64,000 nucleotides of DNA from Bacillus sp. NTK034 (GCF_017303275.1 NZ_JAFKOJ010000003.1:62001-126000), one strand, 5' to 3'. Shown: positions 52,233 to 61,744, counted from the first letter of the stretch. The notes: generated by a model from the sequence alone, not told the origin. Made by a program: numbers and translations.

Positions 52233-53555
52233 ATGGCAAAGCAACCAGATAGTATAAAAATAGCTGTAATAGGCGGAGGTTCAAGCTATACACCTGAATT
52301 AATTGAAGGCTTTATTAAAAGACATCAGGAATTGCCTGTCAGGGAAATTTGGCTTGTGGATGTGGAGGAAGGAAGGAAAAAGCTCGAGATAGTTGGCCAA
52401 TTAGCGAAACGGATGGTTGAAAAAGCCGGGGTTCCCATACAGATTCAGCTTACATTAGATAGGAAAAAAGCGCTTACGAATGCCGATTTTGTTACAACCC
52501 AATTCCGTGTCGGGCTTTTGGATGCTAGAGCAAAAGACGAGCGAATTCCGCTGAAATATGGAGTGCTGGGCCAGGAAACGAATGGCCCGGGAGGATTTTC
52601 CAAGGCACTCAGAACGATTCCAGTCATTATGGAGATCTGCCGTGAAATGGAGGAATTGTGCCCCAATGCATGGCTCATCAATTTTACCAATCCCGCAGGA
52701 ATGATAACAGAAGCAGTCCTGCGGTACAGCAATATCAAAAAAGTGGTTGGTTTATGCAACGTGCCGATTGGGATGGAGATGGGGGCAGCCCACTTATTGA
52801 ACGTGGAACACAGCAGAGTAAGGATTGATTTTGCCGGACTTAATCACCTTGTCTACGGACTTGATGTCTATGCCGATGGAGTAAGCGTCAAGGAAAAGCT
52901 GCTGAAAATGCTTACGGACAAAGAACATTCGATCACGATGAAAAATATCCACGCAATGGGATGGGAACCGGAATTTCTGCAGGCATTAAATGTGCTTCCT
53001 TGTCCTTACCATAATTATTATTATAAGACACGTGAAATGGTGGAAGAAGAAGTCAAGGCAGCATCAGAAGGCGGAACCCGGGCTGAAGTGGTTAAAAAGC
53101 TCGAGGAAGAGCTGTTCCAGTTATATCAGAATCCAGACCTTGCTGAAAAGCCTCCTCAGCTGGAAAAAAGGGGAGGGGCATACTATAGTGATGCAGCATG
53201 CAGGCTGATTCATTCGATATATACTGATAAAAGGGATATACAGCCGGTTAACACCCGGAATAATGGTGCCATTGCAGGCCTTCCGTCTGATTCAGCCGTT
53301 GAAGTCAGCTGCGTAATAACGAAGGATGGACCGAAGCCGATAGCGGTCGGTGAACTCCCGGTTGCAGTCAGAGGGCTGGTTCAATCTATTAAATCCTTTG
53401 AGAGGGTGACCATAGAAGCGGCCCTGAGTGGTGATTACAATACTGCTTTACTGGCACTGACAATCAATCCGCTGGTGGGTTCCGATAAAACAGCTAAAAA
53501 GATCCTTGATGAAATGCTCGAAGCCCATCGTGCCTATTTGCCGCAATTTCAATAA
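52233..53555 (+). CDS. chbF: 6-phospho-beta-glucosidase, glycoside hydrolase family 4
   Basis: 440 residues, an NAD+- and Mn2+-dependent GH4 enzyme. Rossmann start [17 protein letters not shown], then [18 protein letters not shown], the metal cysteine in [10 protein letters not shown] and histidine in AGLNHLVYG. It hydrolyses the phospho-disaccharide in the cytoplasm by a redox-elimination route. In the chitobiose pathway ChbF acts after ChbG has removed one acetyl group. LicH of Bacillus (phospho-cellobiose) is the alternative. AGAGGG precedes ATG. Confidence 0.92.
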   Translation: MAKQPDSIKIAVIGGGSSYTPELIEGFIKRHQELPVREIWLVDVEEGRKKLEIVGQLAKRMVEKAGVPIQIQLTLDRKKALTNADFVTTQFRVGLLDARAKDERIPLKYGVLGQETNGPGGFSKALRTIPVIMEICREMEELCPNAWLINFTNPAGMITEAVLRYSNIKKVVGLCNVPIGMEMGAAHLLNVEHSRVRIDFAGLNHLVYGLDVYADGVSVKEKLLKMLTDKEHSITMKNIHAMGWEPEFLQALNVLPCPYHNYYYKTREMVEEEVKAASEGGTRAEVVKKLEEELFQLYQNPDLAEKPPQLEKRGGAYYSDAACRLIHSIYTDKRDIQPVNTRNNGAIAGLPSDSAVEVSCVITKDGPKPIAVGELPVAVRGLVQSIKSFERVTIEAALSGDYNTALLALTINPLVGSDKTAKKILDEMLEAHRAYLPQFQ

Positions 53556-53660
53556 ATCAAGACGCAGCCAGGTCCCGTAAGCGCAAAAAAAGCAAGCGGA
53601 AGACGCAAATGAAGTAAATAAAGCGCAATAAAAAAGCGAACAGAGCAATTAAAGTAAAAA
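53542..53660. repeat. Array of ~21-bp iterons (CGCAA..TAAA), starting inside chbF
   Basis: CGCA at 53542, 53563, 53582, 53604 and 53624, then GCA at 53645: steps 21, 19, 22, 20, 21. Units are diverged (GCGCAAAAAAA, GACGCAAATGAAG, GCGCAATAAAAA). The first unit lies in the last codons of chbF. Confidence 0.62.
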
Positions 53661-53721
53661 TTGGCAGGGCAGCAGATCGTTTAGTGCTGCCTTGCAGCTA
53701 TGCTAGCGGAGGAAAATTACC

Positions 53722-54420
53722 ATGATCAAACTCATCGTCAATGCTGATGATTTCGGCTACAGTCCCGGAGTTAACTATGGAATTTTGCACAGCCATCTAT
53801 TTGGAATTGTTAATTCCGCCACCATGATGATGAACATGCCCGGAACAGAGCAGGCCCTGGCAATGGCCAGGCAATACCCGGGTTTACGAACTGGCGTCCA
53901 TTTAGTCCTCACATGTGGGAAGCCGCTATTATCCGATTTAAAAACTTTAACGAATAAAGATGGATACTTCAGATCTCAGGCAGATTTGGACGGAATATCA
54001 GCAGAAGAGCTCGAGCTTGAGTGGTCTGCACAAATTGACCGTTTTATCGGGGCTGGCCTTCCGCCTTCCCATTTGGATAGCCATCACCACGTTCATACAC
54101 GCGAAGAGTTTCTCCCAGTGGTTCAATACCTGTCCAAAAAATACGATCTCCCTTTCAGAGTAAATGGCGTGCAAGTGATTGAAGGGGTCAAAAGCTATTC
54201 TCACAGATGCTTATTCGATTTTTTCGGAGATGGCATTCAGGAAGACTTTTTCAGCAGGCTGGCGGATAAGGCAGAAGACGGGGAAACAGTGGAAGTCATG
54301 TGCCATCCGGCATTTGCGGATCAATTGCTTATGGAGGGATCTTCTTACAATTTAATGCGCATAAAGGAGCTGGAAATACTCTGCTCTGCAAAGCTTCCTC
54401 TTGATATTAAGCTGCTATAA
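53722..54420 (+). CDS. chbG: ChbG/YdjC-family chito-oligosaccharide deacetylase
   Basis: 232 residues. Metal-site motifs are NADDFGYSPGVN (DD), GVHLVLT and HLDSHHHVHT, with CHPAF near the end. In E. coli ChbG removes one acetyl group from chitobiose 6-phosphate, which is needed both for induction and for cleavage by ChbF. Its presence here is the best evidence that the operon serves chitin breakdown products. It lies 166 nt after chbF, across the iteron array; GGAGG precedes ATG. Confidence 0.9.
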   Translation: MIKLIVNADDFGYSPGVNYGILHSHLFGIVNSATMMMNMPGTEQALAMARQYPGLRTGVHLVLTCGKPLLSDLKTLTNKDGYFRSQADLDGISAEELELEWSAQIDRFIGAGLPPSHLDSHHHVHTREEFLPVVQYLSKKYDLPFRVNGVQVIEGVKSYSHRCLFDFFGDGIQEDFFSRLADKAEDGETVEVMCHPAFADQLLMEGSSYNLMRIKELEILCSAKLPLDIKLL

Positions 54421-54421
54421 G

Positions 54422-54456
54422 AAAAACAGTGTCCGGAAGGGGACACTGTTTTTTTA
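54422..54456. terminator. Bidirectional terminator between chbG and nagE
   Basis: AAAAACAGTGTCC pairs with GGACACTGTTTTT (13 bp), T-rich on both sides. Confidence 0.95.
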
Positions 54457-54460
54457 ATCA

Positions 54461-55837
54461 TTACTTCTTTATTTTCTTCATTTCATCTGCTACAAACTCT
54501 ACATCTGTTCCCACAATGATCTGAAGGTTAGTCTTGCTTAATTTCATGATTCCTTTAGCACCATGTGCCTTCAGTGCACTTTCCTTAACTTTTTCCATAT
54601 CAGCAATATTTAAACGAAGGCGTGTCGCACAGTTATCAATGGAAGTGATGTTGTCAGCACCGCCAATATCTTTGATAAAGTGGCTGGCCATGACTTCGTA
54701 CTTATTGCTGCCGGATGATACAGGTTCATCTTCATCTTCCACGATTTCTTCGTCCTCTTCACGGCCAGGCGTTTTCAGGTCTAACGCTTTTATTAACGCG
54801 TAGAAGATAACGAAGTAAAGAACAGCGTAGATGACGCCAATTCCCAAAAGCAGCAGCGGCTTTTCAGCGATATTAAAGTTCAGGGCAAAATCGAGTGCGC
54901 CAGCTGAGAATGTGAAACCATCGCGGATGCCCAATAGAGAGGTAACCCACATGGAAACCCCGGTTAAGATGGCGTGCACTCCATATAGAAGCGGTGCAAT
55001 AAACATAAATGAGAACTCGATTGGCTCTGTAATACCAGTCAGGAATGAAGTCAGCGCAAGACCGATGAACATTCCTGATACAGCTTTTCTTTTTTCAGGC
55101 TTGGCTGTTGCAATGATTGCAAATGCTGCAGCTGGAAGACCGAACATCATAACAGGGAAGAATCCAGTCATGTAAGCGCCTGCTGACGGGTCTCCGGCGA
55201 AGAAGCGGGCAATATCTCCATTTACTCCTTCAAATTCGCCGAACTGGAACCAGAATAAACTGTTTAATACGTGATGAAGACCCAATGGAATAAGCAGGCG
55301 GTTTAAGAATCCAAATAGACCTGATCCCAATGCGCCGAGACCAATAATCCAGTTGCCCAGTGAATCGATTGCACCCTGGATTGGAGGCCAGGCAAAACCT
55401 GCGATGGCAGCCAGAAGAATCATCGTTACGGAAGTAATAATCGGAACGAAGCGGCGGCCGCTGAAGAATCCGAGCCAATCCGGCAGTTTAATATCATGGA
55501 AGCGGTTATATAATAATCCAGCGATAATACCGGCAATAATCCCGCCCAGTACTCCCATATTTATATTTTCATCGATGGCAATTGCCCCTTCGGTTAATAC
55601 AAGAAAACCGATGGCGCCTGAAAGGGCAGCTGCTCCATTATTGTCCTTCGCGAATCCCATCGCAACCCCGATGGCAAAAATAAGTGCCAGGTTGGCGAAA
55701 ATGGCATTGCCGGCATTTGCGATAAAAGGAATGCCCAATAAATCATCTTGTCCAAAGCGGAGCAGAAGACCGGCGGCAGGCAGGACGGCAATCGGAAGCA
55801 TTAATGCTTTACCAATTCTTTGTAAGAATCCTAACAT
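54461..55837 (-). CDS. nagE: PTS N-acetylglucosamine/glucose-family EIICB
   Basis: 458 residues. EIIC (1-360) has MLGFLQRIGKALMLPIAVLP, LGLHHVLNSLFWFQFG and GITEPIEFSFMFIAP; after an acidic linker comes EIIB with the phosphocysteine in SIDNCATRLRL. There is no EIIA domain, so a partner EIIA (for example of the glucose PTS) must serve it. It imports GlcNAc as the 6-phosphate. The NagR-type operator upstream supports GlcNAc over glucose; NagP is the Bacillus name. AAGGAGAG precedes ATG 55837. Confidence 0.9.
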   Translation of the reverse strand: MLGFLQRIGKALMLPIAVLPAAGLLLRFGQDDLLGIPFIANAGNAIFANLALIFAIGVAMGFAKDNNGAAALSGAIGFLVLTEGAIAIDENINMGVLGGIIAGIIAGLLYNRFHDIKLPDWLGFFSGRRFVPIITSVTMILLAAIAGFAWPPIQGAIDSLGNWIIGLGALGSGLFGFLNRLLIPLGLHHVLNSLFWFQFGEFEGVNGDIARFFAGDPSAGAYMTGFFPVMMFGLPAAAFAIIATAKPEKRKAVSGMFIGLALTSFLTGITEPIEFSFMFIAPLLYGVHAILTGVSMWVTSLLGIRDGFTFSAGALDFALNFNIAEKPLLLLGIGVIYAVLYFVIFYALIKALDLKTPGREEDEEIVEDEDEPVSSGSNKYEVMASHFIKDIGGADNITSIDNCATRLRLNIADMEKVKESALKAHGAKGIMKLSKTNLQIIVGTDVEFVADEMKKIKK

Positions 55838-55868
55838 ATTGATCTCTCCTTAATAAAAAATAATGAAT

Positions 55869-55930
55869 AAGAAAGCGTTTTACTAAACTGTCGTAATCAT
55901 ACCAAAATATAAATATAGTTGTCTATACCA
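55869..55930 (-). promoter_or_regulatory. nagE promoter with NagR (dre) operator and weak cre
   Basis: On the minus strand TGGTATAGACAACT (55930-55917) matches dre sites of NagR/YvoA. TAGACA within it is a likely -35, with an extended -10 TGGTATGAT ending at 55896 (18-nt spacer). A cre-like GTAAAACGCTTTCT (55882-55869; three mismatches) lies between promoter and gene. Confidence 0.72.
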
Positions 55931-55992
55931 TTTTGAAAGAAAAAATTCTAAAGAGAAGGATTTTCATTATTATGTTAAGACTTTTCTAACAA

Positions 55993-56012
55993 TATAATTG
56001 GTATAGACAACT
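55993..56012 (+). promoter_or_regulatory. nagB -10 box and NagR (dre) operator
   Basis: TATAAT (55993-55998) is followed at once by TGGTATAGACAACT (55999-56012), the same 14-mer as in front of nagE but in opposite orientation. The repressor would cover the start point. Confidence 0.75.
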
Positions 56013-56126
56013 ATACTTTACGGTGATACGATATTTAATATAAATGGGTTTATTTAATTACTATATTTTGCATTTAAACGTGCAAATATATTCTTATTCA
56101 GCTTTTTAAGCAAGGAGGAACTCATA

Positions 56127-56864
56127 ATGGAGATTATTAAAGTAACCAGTTATGAAGAAATGAGTAAAGCTGCAGCAGATTATATCATCAGGAAGGTCCG
56201 AAAGCATCCTGAAGCCACACTGGGATTGGCAACCGGAAGCACTCCTGTCGGAACCTATAAAAGGCTGATTGAAGATCACCAGAGCAGCAAAACATCATAT
56301 AAAGATGTGACAACTTTTAATCTGGATGAATATATTGGTCTTTCTGGGGAAAATCCGCAAAGCTACCGTTATTTTATGGATTCGGTACTGTTTAATCATC
56401 TGGACATCCAGAAGGAAAATACCTTTGTCCCCAACGGTACACATGAGGATTTGGAAGAAGAATGCCGTAATTATGAAAGTAAGCTGAAGAACCATGGAGG
56501 CATTGATCTGCAAATTTTAGGGATCGGCAATAATGGACATATTGGCTTCAATGAGCCTGGAACGCCTTTTTCATCTAAAACTCATATTGTTGATTTAGCA
56601 GATTCTACTATTAAAGCCAATGCCAGGTTTTTTAGTACAATCGAAGAGGTGCCTACTCAAGCCATTACAATGGGCATCTCAACAATCATGCAAAGCAGGG
56701 AGATCCTTCTTCTCGCTTCAGGCGAAGCAAAAGCAGATGCCATTCAAAAGCTTCTTGGAAATGGTGTTCATGAACAATTCCCGGCATCCATCTTAAGAAA
56801 TCATCCGAACGTGAAAGTGATTGCTGACGAAGCGGCTTTAAGTGCATCAAAAGTCTCGGTATAA
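56127..56864 (+). CDS. nagB: Glucosamine-6-phosphate deaminase
   Basis: 245 residues, the normal length. LGLATGSTPVGTYKRL, FNLDEYIGL, LGIGNNGHIGFNEPG (catalytic acid and histidine) and LASGEAKADAI are conserved. It turns glucosamine 6-phosphate into fructose 6-phosphate and ammonia, the last step of amino-sugar use. Its usual partner nagA is not in the window. AAGGAGGAA precedes ATG. Confidence 0.95.
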   Translation: MEIIKVTSYEEMSKAAADYIIRKVRKHPEATLGLATGSTPVGTYKRLIEDHQSSKTSYKDVTTFNLDEYIGLSGENPQSYRYFMDSVLFNHLDIQKENTFVPNGTHEDLEEECRNYESKLKNHGGIDLQILGIGNNGHIGFNEPGTPFSSKTHIVDLADSTIKANARFFSTIEEVPTQAITMGISTIMQSREILLLASGEAKADAIQKLLGNGVHEQFPASILRNHPNVKVIADEAALSASKVSV

Positions 56865-56880
56865 ATGGGGTATAGTAGCA

Positions 56881-57618
56881 ATGATTGCAAAATATCTGAA
56901 TGAAATAAAAGAATTATTGACCATTTTAGAAAAAGAAGAAAGTCAAAAAATGAAAAATGCCGCCCATGCTTTGGCTGAGTGTATTCAAAGCAATGGAATT
57001 ATTCATGTATTTGGATGCGGACACTCTCATATGCTTGGGGAAGAGCTTTTTTACCGGGCAGGAGGCCTGGCCCCGATTAAGCCTATTTTTGCAGAGGATT
57101 TAATGCTTCATAAAGGAGCGGTCCGTTCCTCTTTAATGGAAAAACAAAATGATCTTGCGGGAAGCTTCATGGAGAGTGCTGATATCCGGCCTGGTGATGT
57201 TGTCATTGTAGCATCCACATCAGGACGGAATCCAGTCCCGATCGATGTAGCTGAAATTTCAAAAGAGAGTGGAGCATTCGTCATTGGGATTACATCCCCT
57301 CGTTATGCAAATTCACAATCCTCCCGGCACAAAAACGGAAAATACCTATATTCATCTGTGGATTTGGCGATCGACAATCATATAGAACCAGGGGACGCAT
57401 TGATGGAGCATTCAGCTTTGGGGATCCGGTTTGGCTCCGCCTCATCTATTATTGGCTTTGCGATTGTAAACAGCCTGATGGCTGAAGCAGTGGAAGTGAT
57501 GATTGAAAACGGGTTTGAACCGCCTATCTTTAAAAGCGGCAATGTAGACGGAGCAGAACAGCATAACCGCGAGCTGGTAAATAGGTATAAATCCCGAATT
57601 CCGCTGCTGGAAGGATAA
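56881..57618 (+). CDS. SIS-domain sugar-phosphate-binding protein (UPF0309-like)
   Basis: 245 residues. A single SIS domain with FGCGHSHMLGEELFYRAGG (sugar-phosphate loop), VIVASTSGRNPVPIDVA and VIGITSPRYA. Such proteins are isomerases, etherases or sensors; a UPF0309-type sequence is likely. Beside nagB it may handle another amino-sugar phosphate. An in-frame start at 56842 would overlap nagB; ATG 56881, with GGGG before it, is preferred. Operon with nagB (16 nt) and the Spo0E-like gene (4 nt). Confidence 0.8.
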   Translation: MIAKYLNEIKELLTILEKEESQKMKNAAHALAECIQSNGIIHVFGCGHSHMLGEELFYRAGGLAPIKPIFAEDLMLHKGAVRSSLMEKQNDLAGSFMESADIRPGDVVIVASTSGRNPVPIDVAEISKESGAFVIGITSPRYANSQSSRHKNGKYLYSSVDLAIDNHIEPGDALMEHSALGIRFGSASSIIGFAIVNSLMAEAVEVMIENGFEPPIFKSGNVDGAEQHNRELVNRYKSRIPLLEG

Positions 57619-57622
57619 GAAA

Positions 57623-57772
57623 GTGGACTTACTGAAGGCAATTGAACAAACCAGGCAGGCTATGATTGAATGCATACATTCAAGGGGGCTAACGGATGAA
57701 GAGACCTTAAAATTAAGCCGGGAACTGGATAAGTTAATTGTTGAATCACAGCTAATGAAAGTTATAAAATGA
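57623..57772 (+). CDS. Spo0E-like aspartyl-phosphate phosphatase, 49 residues
   Basis: MDLLKAIEQTRQAMIECIHS is followed by LTDEETLKLSRELDKLIVE, with the family core S-R-E-L-D. It starts with GTG at 57623, 4 nt after the SIS gene, with GGAAGGA as ribosome site inside that gene's end. As part of the nag operon it would link GlcNAc supply to delay of sporulation through Spo0A~P; this is inference. It is the second Spo0E-like gene in the window. Confidence 0.78.
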   Translation: MDLLKAIEQTRQAMIECIHSRGLTDEETLKLSRELDKLIVESQLMKVIK

Positions 57773-57780
57773 GGCAATTT

Positions 57781-57895
57781 GCAAATAAATCCAAAGAAAT
57801 TGCAAACAAATCCGGTAATTAGCAAATAAACTTAGAAAATTTGCAAACAAACATTGGAAACTTGCAAAGAAGCTCTGGAAATCTGCAAATAAAAC
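57781..57895. repeat. Array of ~21-bp iterons (TTGCAAATAAA type)
   Basis: GCAAA at 57781, 57802, 57822, 57843, 57864 and 57885 (steps 21, 20, 21, 21, 21), followed by TAAA or CAAA. It starts right after the Spo0E-like stop and ends before the terminator. Confidence 0.82.
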
Positions 57896-57907
57896 ATAAC
57901 TAAAATC

Positions 57908-57943
57908 AAAAACCGTTCAGGCAAGCATACCTGAACGGTTTTT
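57908..57943. terminator. Bidirectional terminator between nag operon and ABC module
   Basis: AAAAACCGTTCAGG pairs with CCTGAACGGTTTTT (14 bp, 8-nt loop); T runs on both strands. Confidence 0.95.
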
Positions 57944-57948
57944 CCGTT

Positions 57949-59889
57949 CTAAAGTGCATCTTTTATCACTTTTTTCGAATAAATCACAGACAAAATTCCG
58001 AAAATCGAATAAAGCACCGTGTAAAGCGCCATAACCAGGATCATCGGCATCCAAAGCTCGCTTCCGAAGAAGAACCACCCGGATTGTACGGCAAAGTAGC
58101 TGTGCAAAAGGCCGACGATAAGCGGAATTCCAAAGTTGAATGCCATTTTGGAACGAATCCCGCGCAGCAGGTCTCCCTGTGTAAAGCCAAGTTTCCTCAG
58201 GATTGTATAGTTTGGTTTTTCATCCTCACTCTGATCCATTTGTTTGAAATATAGAATGCAGCCTGAAGTGACCAGGAAGGTTAAGCCGAGAAAACCGACA
58301 ATAAACATGATAAGTCCCATGTTCATTTTTTGCCTTGTGCTCATCTCTTCCTGGGAATCGGCTCTGCCGCTGAATTCCATCTCTTTGAAGAGTGTATTGG
58401 CTTTTCCCTTATCGCTTTCATTTTTCATATCCACTCCGATGAAAATCGAATCTTCATCCTGGATTTCAGGATTAAGGTCAGCCTTCAGCTCTTCATATAC
58501 CTTCTCATCCACAATAGCAACCGGCAGCCCGCCTGATGTAAAATAAAACGGAAGAACAAAATCTTTTTTTAACCCTAAATAGTTTTGTTTAATCGTGTTT
58601 GTTTTTCCCAGGAACTCAAGTTCTCCTGAGTCTTTGAGCGTCATGAACTTCTGCAGTGCATCATTATATCCTGTAAGTACGGTTTCCTTTGGAGAAAGCT
58701 TAATGCCAGCTATGGATGTTTCGCTTACAACCGGCAGGATCATATTTGGTGAATCAAAATTCATTTCTTCCAGATTGACATCAAGAATGTCCTCCATATT
58801 AGCATCCACATGAAATAACTCAATACTTTTTTCCTTATATTCTAATCCCTCTTTTTGAAGGCTCCCGGTAAACTTCCCTGCATCTTCCTTGTCAGTGAAT
58901 GAAAAGTGGGAGGGGAGGCTATCCCGGGCAGATTTTTCCGCTGAGTAGTAAGAAATATAGCTTAATGACAGCAGCCCGATCGCTAGGGCGGACACAGTTG
59001 TAATAATCGTTAAAAGCAGTGCACTCGATTTCATGCGGAACATGATGGAGGACAATGAAAGCACTTCGTTAACATTCAGGTATCCATCTTTCCTTTTGCG
59101 GATCAGGCTGGCGATAAAGCTTACCGATCCTTTATAGAAAAGGTAGGTTCCAATGATAACGGAAGCAAGAATGACAACCATCGCGAGGAACAGTTCGTTC
59201 ATAGATGTGAAATCCCCGCCAAATAAAAGGGAAGAGATATAATAGCCGGTTATGATCAGGGCTAAACCAAGCACTCCCAGGATCATTTCCAAAATGGACA
59301 GCTTTTTGACTTTACCTTCTGCAATCGAAACCACCCTGAATAAAGATAGAATGGTTTGCCTTTTGATAAAAACAAAGTTCATCAGCATGATGAAAATATA
59401 AATAACCGTAAAGACGATAACAGTCTGCAAAAGCGCCTCACTTGAAAAGTGCAATGATGCAATTCCTTCAACACCTGTCAATTTAAAAAGGACCATCAGT
59501 ATTAATTTCGATACCGAAAAACCGATAAAGATCCCAATGATCAAGGAACCAAAATACAGCAGGAGATTTTCCAGGCTAAGCAGCCTGAAAATTTCATTTT
59601 TTGTCATTCCGATCAGCTGAAAAAGCCCGATTTCTTTGCTGCGCCTTTTGATAAAAATAGTGTTGGCGTACAGAAGAAAGATGGAAACAATCGCCACGAG
59701 CAGGATAGAGGCTGTTTTGATTGCTGCTGCACCCTTAATCGAGCCCTTTGCTTCAGACATCGATGGATCATATTGGAGGGTGACAAAGGCGAAATAGAGT
59801 GCGACACTGAAAATGAGTGCAAACACATAGAGATAATAATTTTTCAGATTCTTTTTCAGATTACGGAGGATGATCGTATTAATGGTCAT
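57949..59889 (-). CDS. BceB-like ABC permease (FtsX family, peptide-antibiotic resistance)
   Basis: 646 residues with ten membrane helices. The first helix begins near [32 protein letters not shown] is the FtsX-type coupling segment, and a large outer domain (about 325-530) lies between helices 7 and 8. This is the layout of BceB/PsdB/YxdM, which with their kinase sense and remove bacitracin, lantibiotics or other lipid-II binders. ATG 59889 overlaps the ATPase gene by 11 nt; GTG 59898 is the alternative. Confidence 0.88.
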   Translation of the reverse strand: MTINTIILRNLKKNLKNYYLYVFALIFSVALYFAFVTLQYDPSMSEAKGSIKGAAAIKTASILLVAIVSIFLLYANTIFIKRRSKEIGLFQLIGMTKNEIFRLLSLENLLLYFGSLIIGIFIGFSVSKLILMVLFKLTGVEGIASLHFSSEALLQTVIVFTVIYIFIMLMNFVFIKRQTILSLFRVVSIAEGKVKKLSILEMILGVLGLALIITGYYISSLLFGGDFTSMNELFLAMVVILASVIIGTYLFYKGSVSFIASLIRKRKDGYLNVNEVLSLSSIMFRMKSSALLLTIITTVSALAIGLLSLSYISYYSAEKSARDSLPSHFSFTDKEDAGKFTGSLQKEGLEYKEKSIELFHVDANMEDILDVNLEEMNFDSPNMILPVVSETSIAGIKLSPKETVLTGYNDALQKFMTLKDSGELEFLGKTNTIKQNYLGLKKDFVLPFYFTSGGLPVAIVDEKVYEELKADLNPEIQDEDSIFIGVDMKNESDKGKANTLFKEMEFSGRADSQEEMSTRQKMNMGLIMFIVGFLGLTFLVTSGCILYFKQMDQSEDEKPNYTILRKLGFTQGDLLRGIRSKMAFNFGIPLIVGLLHSYFAVQSGWFFFGSELWMPMILVMALYTVLYSIFGILSVIYSKKVIKDAL

Positions 59890-60640
59890 GCTGCACACCG
59901 CCCAATACGCCTTGTGTTTTCATAATATCTTTGAAAAATGCCTGTCTTGATTGATCACCCTTATTCAGCTGAGTATAAATTTGGCCATCCTTGATGAAAA
60001 TAACCCGGCTGCAGAAGCTTGCCGCCACAGGGTCATGAGTGACCATGATGATCGTTGCTTTCCTTTTCTGATTTAAGTCACTTAACTTATTTAATAAGTC
60101 TGATGCTGATTTCGAATCCAGCGCACCTGTCGGCTCATCCGCGAAAATGATGCTTGGTTCATGAATGAAAGCACGTGCTGCGGAAGTTCGCTGCTTTTGC
60201 CCGCCGGAAATTTCATTAGGGTATTTATCCTTTAACTCGAATATTCCGAGCTCACCCGCAACCTCTGCAAACTTTTCATCAGCTTCTTTTTTGGGTGTAT
60301 TGCTGATGGAAAGGGGGAGAAGGATATTTTCCTTCACTGTCAATGTATCCAGGAGATTATATTCCTGAAAAATAAATCCGAGATGCTTCTTGCGGAACTG
60401 GGCGAGCTGCTTTTCCTTCAGTCTCGTCATTTCCTTTTCTTCAATCTTGATTTCTCCGCCGCTAACACTGTCAATAGACGAGAGTACATTGAGGAGCGTG
60501 GTCTTCCCTGAACCGGAAGAGCCCATAATGCTTACAAATTCACCCGTTTCAATTTTTAAATCAATTCCTTTTAATACTTCCTGCCTATTAAATTTATTGC
60601 CGTAGCTTTTATGAATTTTTTTGGCTTCAAGTACAAACAT
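59879..60640 (-). CDS. BceA-like ABC transporter ATP-binding protein
   Basis: 253 residues. Walker [12 protein letters not shown]-loop [13 protein letters not shown] signature [15 protein letters not shown] (with T-S where R-V-A is usual), Walker [13 protein letters not shown] and the H-loop VTHDP. It powers the permease encoded next. AAGGATGG precedes ATG 60640. The BceR-like regulator should drive this operon from the promoter at 60669-60693. Confidence 0.92.
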   Translation of the reverse strand: MFVLEAKKIHKSYGNKFNRQEVLKGIDLKIETGEFVSIMGSSGSGKTTLLNVLSSIDSVSGGEIKIEEKEMTRLKEKQLAQFRKKHLGFIFQEYNLLDTLTVKENILLPLSISNTPKKEADEKFAEVAGELGIFELKDKYPNEISGGQKQRTSAARAFIHEPSIIFADEPTGALDSKSASDLLNKLSDLNQKRKATIIMVTHDPVAASFCSRVIFIKDGQIYTQLNKGDQSRQAFFKDIMKTQGVLGGVQHDH

Positions 60641-60668
60641 GTGTAACCATCCTTTCTTTGATAGCTTA

Positions 60669-60693
60669 AGTATAGAAGGTTACGTCTATGTAA
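60669..60693 (-). promoter_or_regulatory. Candidate BceR-type operator and -10 of the ABC operon
   Basis: Inverted repeat TTACATAGACGTAA on the minus strand (60693-60680), then TATACT (60674-60669) as -10, with no good -35. This fits activation by a response regulator. Confidence 0.55.
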
Positions 60694-60719
60694 TTCCTTC
60701 GATTGAACGAACAAACAGC

Positions 60720-60747
60720 AAAAGCATGTGACATTTTTGTCACATGC
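60720..60747 (-). terminator. Terminator overlapping the sensor-kinase stop codon
   Basis: GCATGTGACA and TGTCACATGC (60724-60747) form a perfect 10-bp stem with a 4-nt loop, followed by TTTTG on the minus strand. The stop TGA (60742-60740) is inside the stem. Confidence 0.85.
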
Positions 60748-61744
60748 CTGTTATGCTGACGAAATCATTGCGGGTTGGGAAGACAAGTGTCATGATGGTG
60801 CCTTTGCCTATATAAGACTCCGCATGGATTTTAATTTTTAGCTGGTCTGCGGCTTTTTTGGCTAAATATAACCCCATGCCTGTTGCTGCGTTCTCATGGT
60901 GATTTGCAGTAGATGTGAACCCCTTCTCAAAGATTCGCGGCAAATCCCTCTGATCGATGCCTCTGCCAAAATCCTGAATCCTCAAGGATATTTTACCGTC
61001 ATGCTGGGAACTCGAAATCGAAATGTCTGATTTCTCACTATACTTTACAGCGTTGGTTAAAAGCTGGCGAATGATAAAGCTGAGCCATTTCGCGTCGCTC
61101 AGAGCTTCTGTTTCTTCCAATTCCATTTCAAAGCCAATGCCTTTTTGCATGCACCAGGACTGCAGAGATTTGATTTCACTGAATAGAATGTCTTCGAGAT
61201 GAATCATCTCAATATACAAGTCATTTTCCATAGAAGGAATCCGCTTTTGATGCAGCTGCTGATCAAGAAGAAGGTGGATGCGAAGCCATTCATACGTCAG
61301 GGACGATTTAAGATCCTGATCCCCAATCCGGTCAATCATGAGATGCATGGCAGTCAAGGGTGTTTTTACTTCATGAATCCAGGACAGCAGTTCATCTTTT
61401 TCCTGCTCGAGAAGTGTCCAGTTCCGGGTAAACTCCTGTTTAAACCGTTCGGTTTGGCTGACCAGGCCCGACTCCACTATTTTTTCAAATGGGCTTTCAG
61501 ACTCCGGTATGCTCGAAAGATCTAAATTATCTTCCCGTTCGGCTACTTCTCTGTAAAATCGAGTTTCTTTTTGATAACGGAGAAAGATGAACCCAGTGAA
61601 AATGATGGCAGATAAAAAGGTGTAATATAGGAAGGGCTTAAGGGATATGGCCGAGTCCATATATACTACAAAGGCAGCAAGCAGCTGAAGGAAACCGAAA
61701 AGCAGTATCCAGCTTACCCTTTCCCTGATATATTTCCTAAACAT
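60740..61744 (-). CDS. BceS-like intramembrane-sensing histidine kinase
   Basis: 334 residues. Two membrane helices (about 10-28 and 33-53) with a very short outer loop are typical of intramembrane-sensing kinases. The H box is SWIHEVKTPLTAMHL; the ATPase has LLTNAVKYS, DFGRGID and GMGLYLAKK. A longer reading from 61921 runs into the regulator gene; ATG 61744, with AGAGGA before it, overlaps the regulator's end by 8 nt and is right. It senses drug flux through the BceAB-like transporter rather than the drug itself, by analogy. Confidence 0.9.
   Translation of the reverse strand: MFRKYIRERVSWILLFGFLQLLAAFVVYMDSAISLKPFLYYTFLSAIIFTGFIFLRYQKETRFYREVAEREDNLDLSSIPESESPFEKIVESGLVSQTERFKQEFTRNWTLLEQEKDELLSWIHEVKTPLTAMHLMIDRIGDQDLKSSLTYEWLRIHLLLDQQLHQKRIPSMENDLYIEMIHLEDILFSEIKSLQSWCMQKGIGFEMELEETEALSDAKWLSFIIRQLLTNAVKYSEKSDISISSSQHDGKISLRIQDFGRGIDQRDLPRIFEKGFTSTANHHENAATGMGLYLAKKAADQLKIKIHAESYIGKGTIMTLVFPTRNDFVSITGM

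Noticed and set aside
55353..55853. 166-codon plus-strand ORF opposite nagE
   Set aside because: Shadow of the EIIC domain; Pro/Ser/Ile-rich with no family match.
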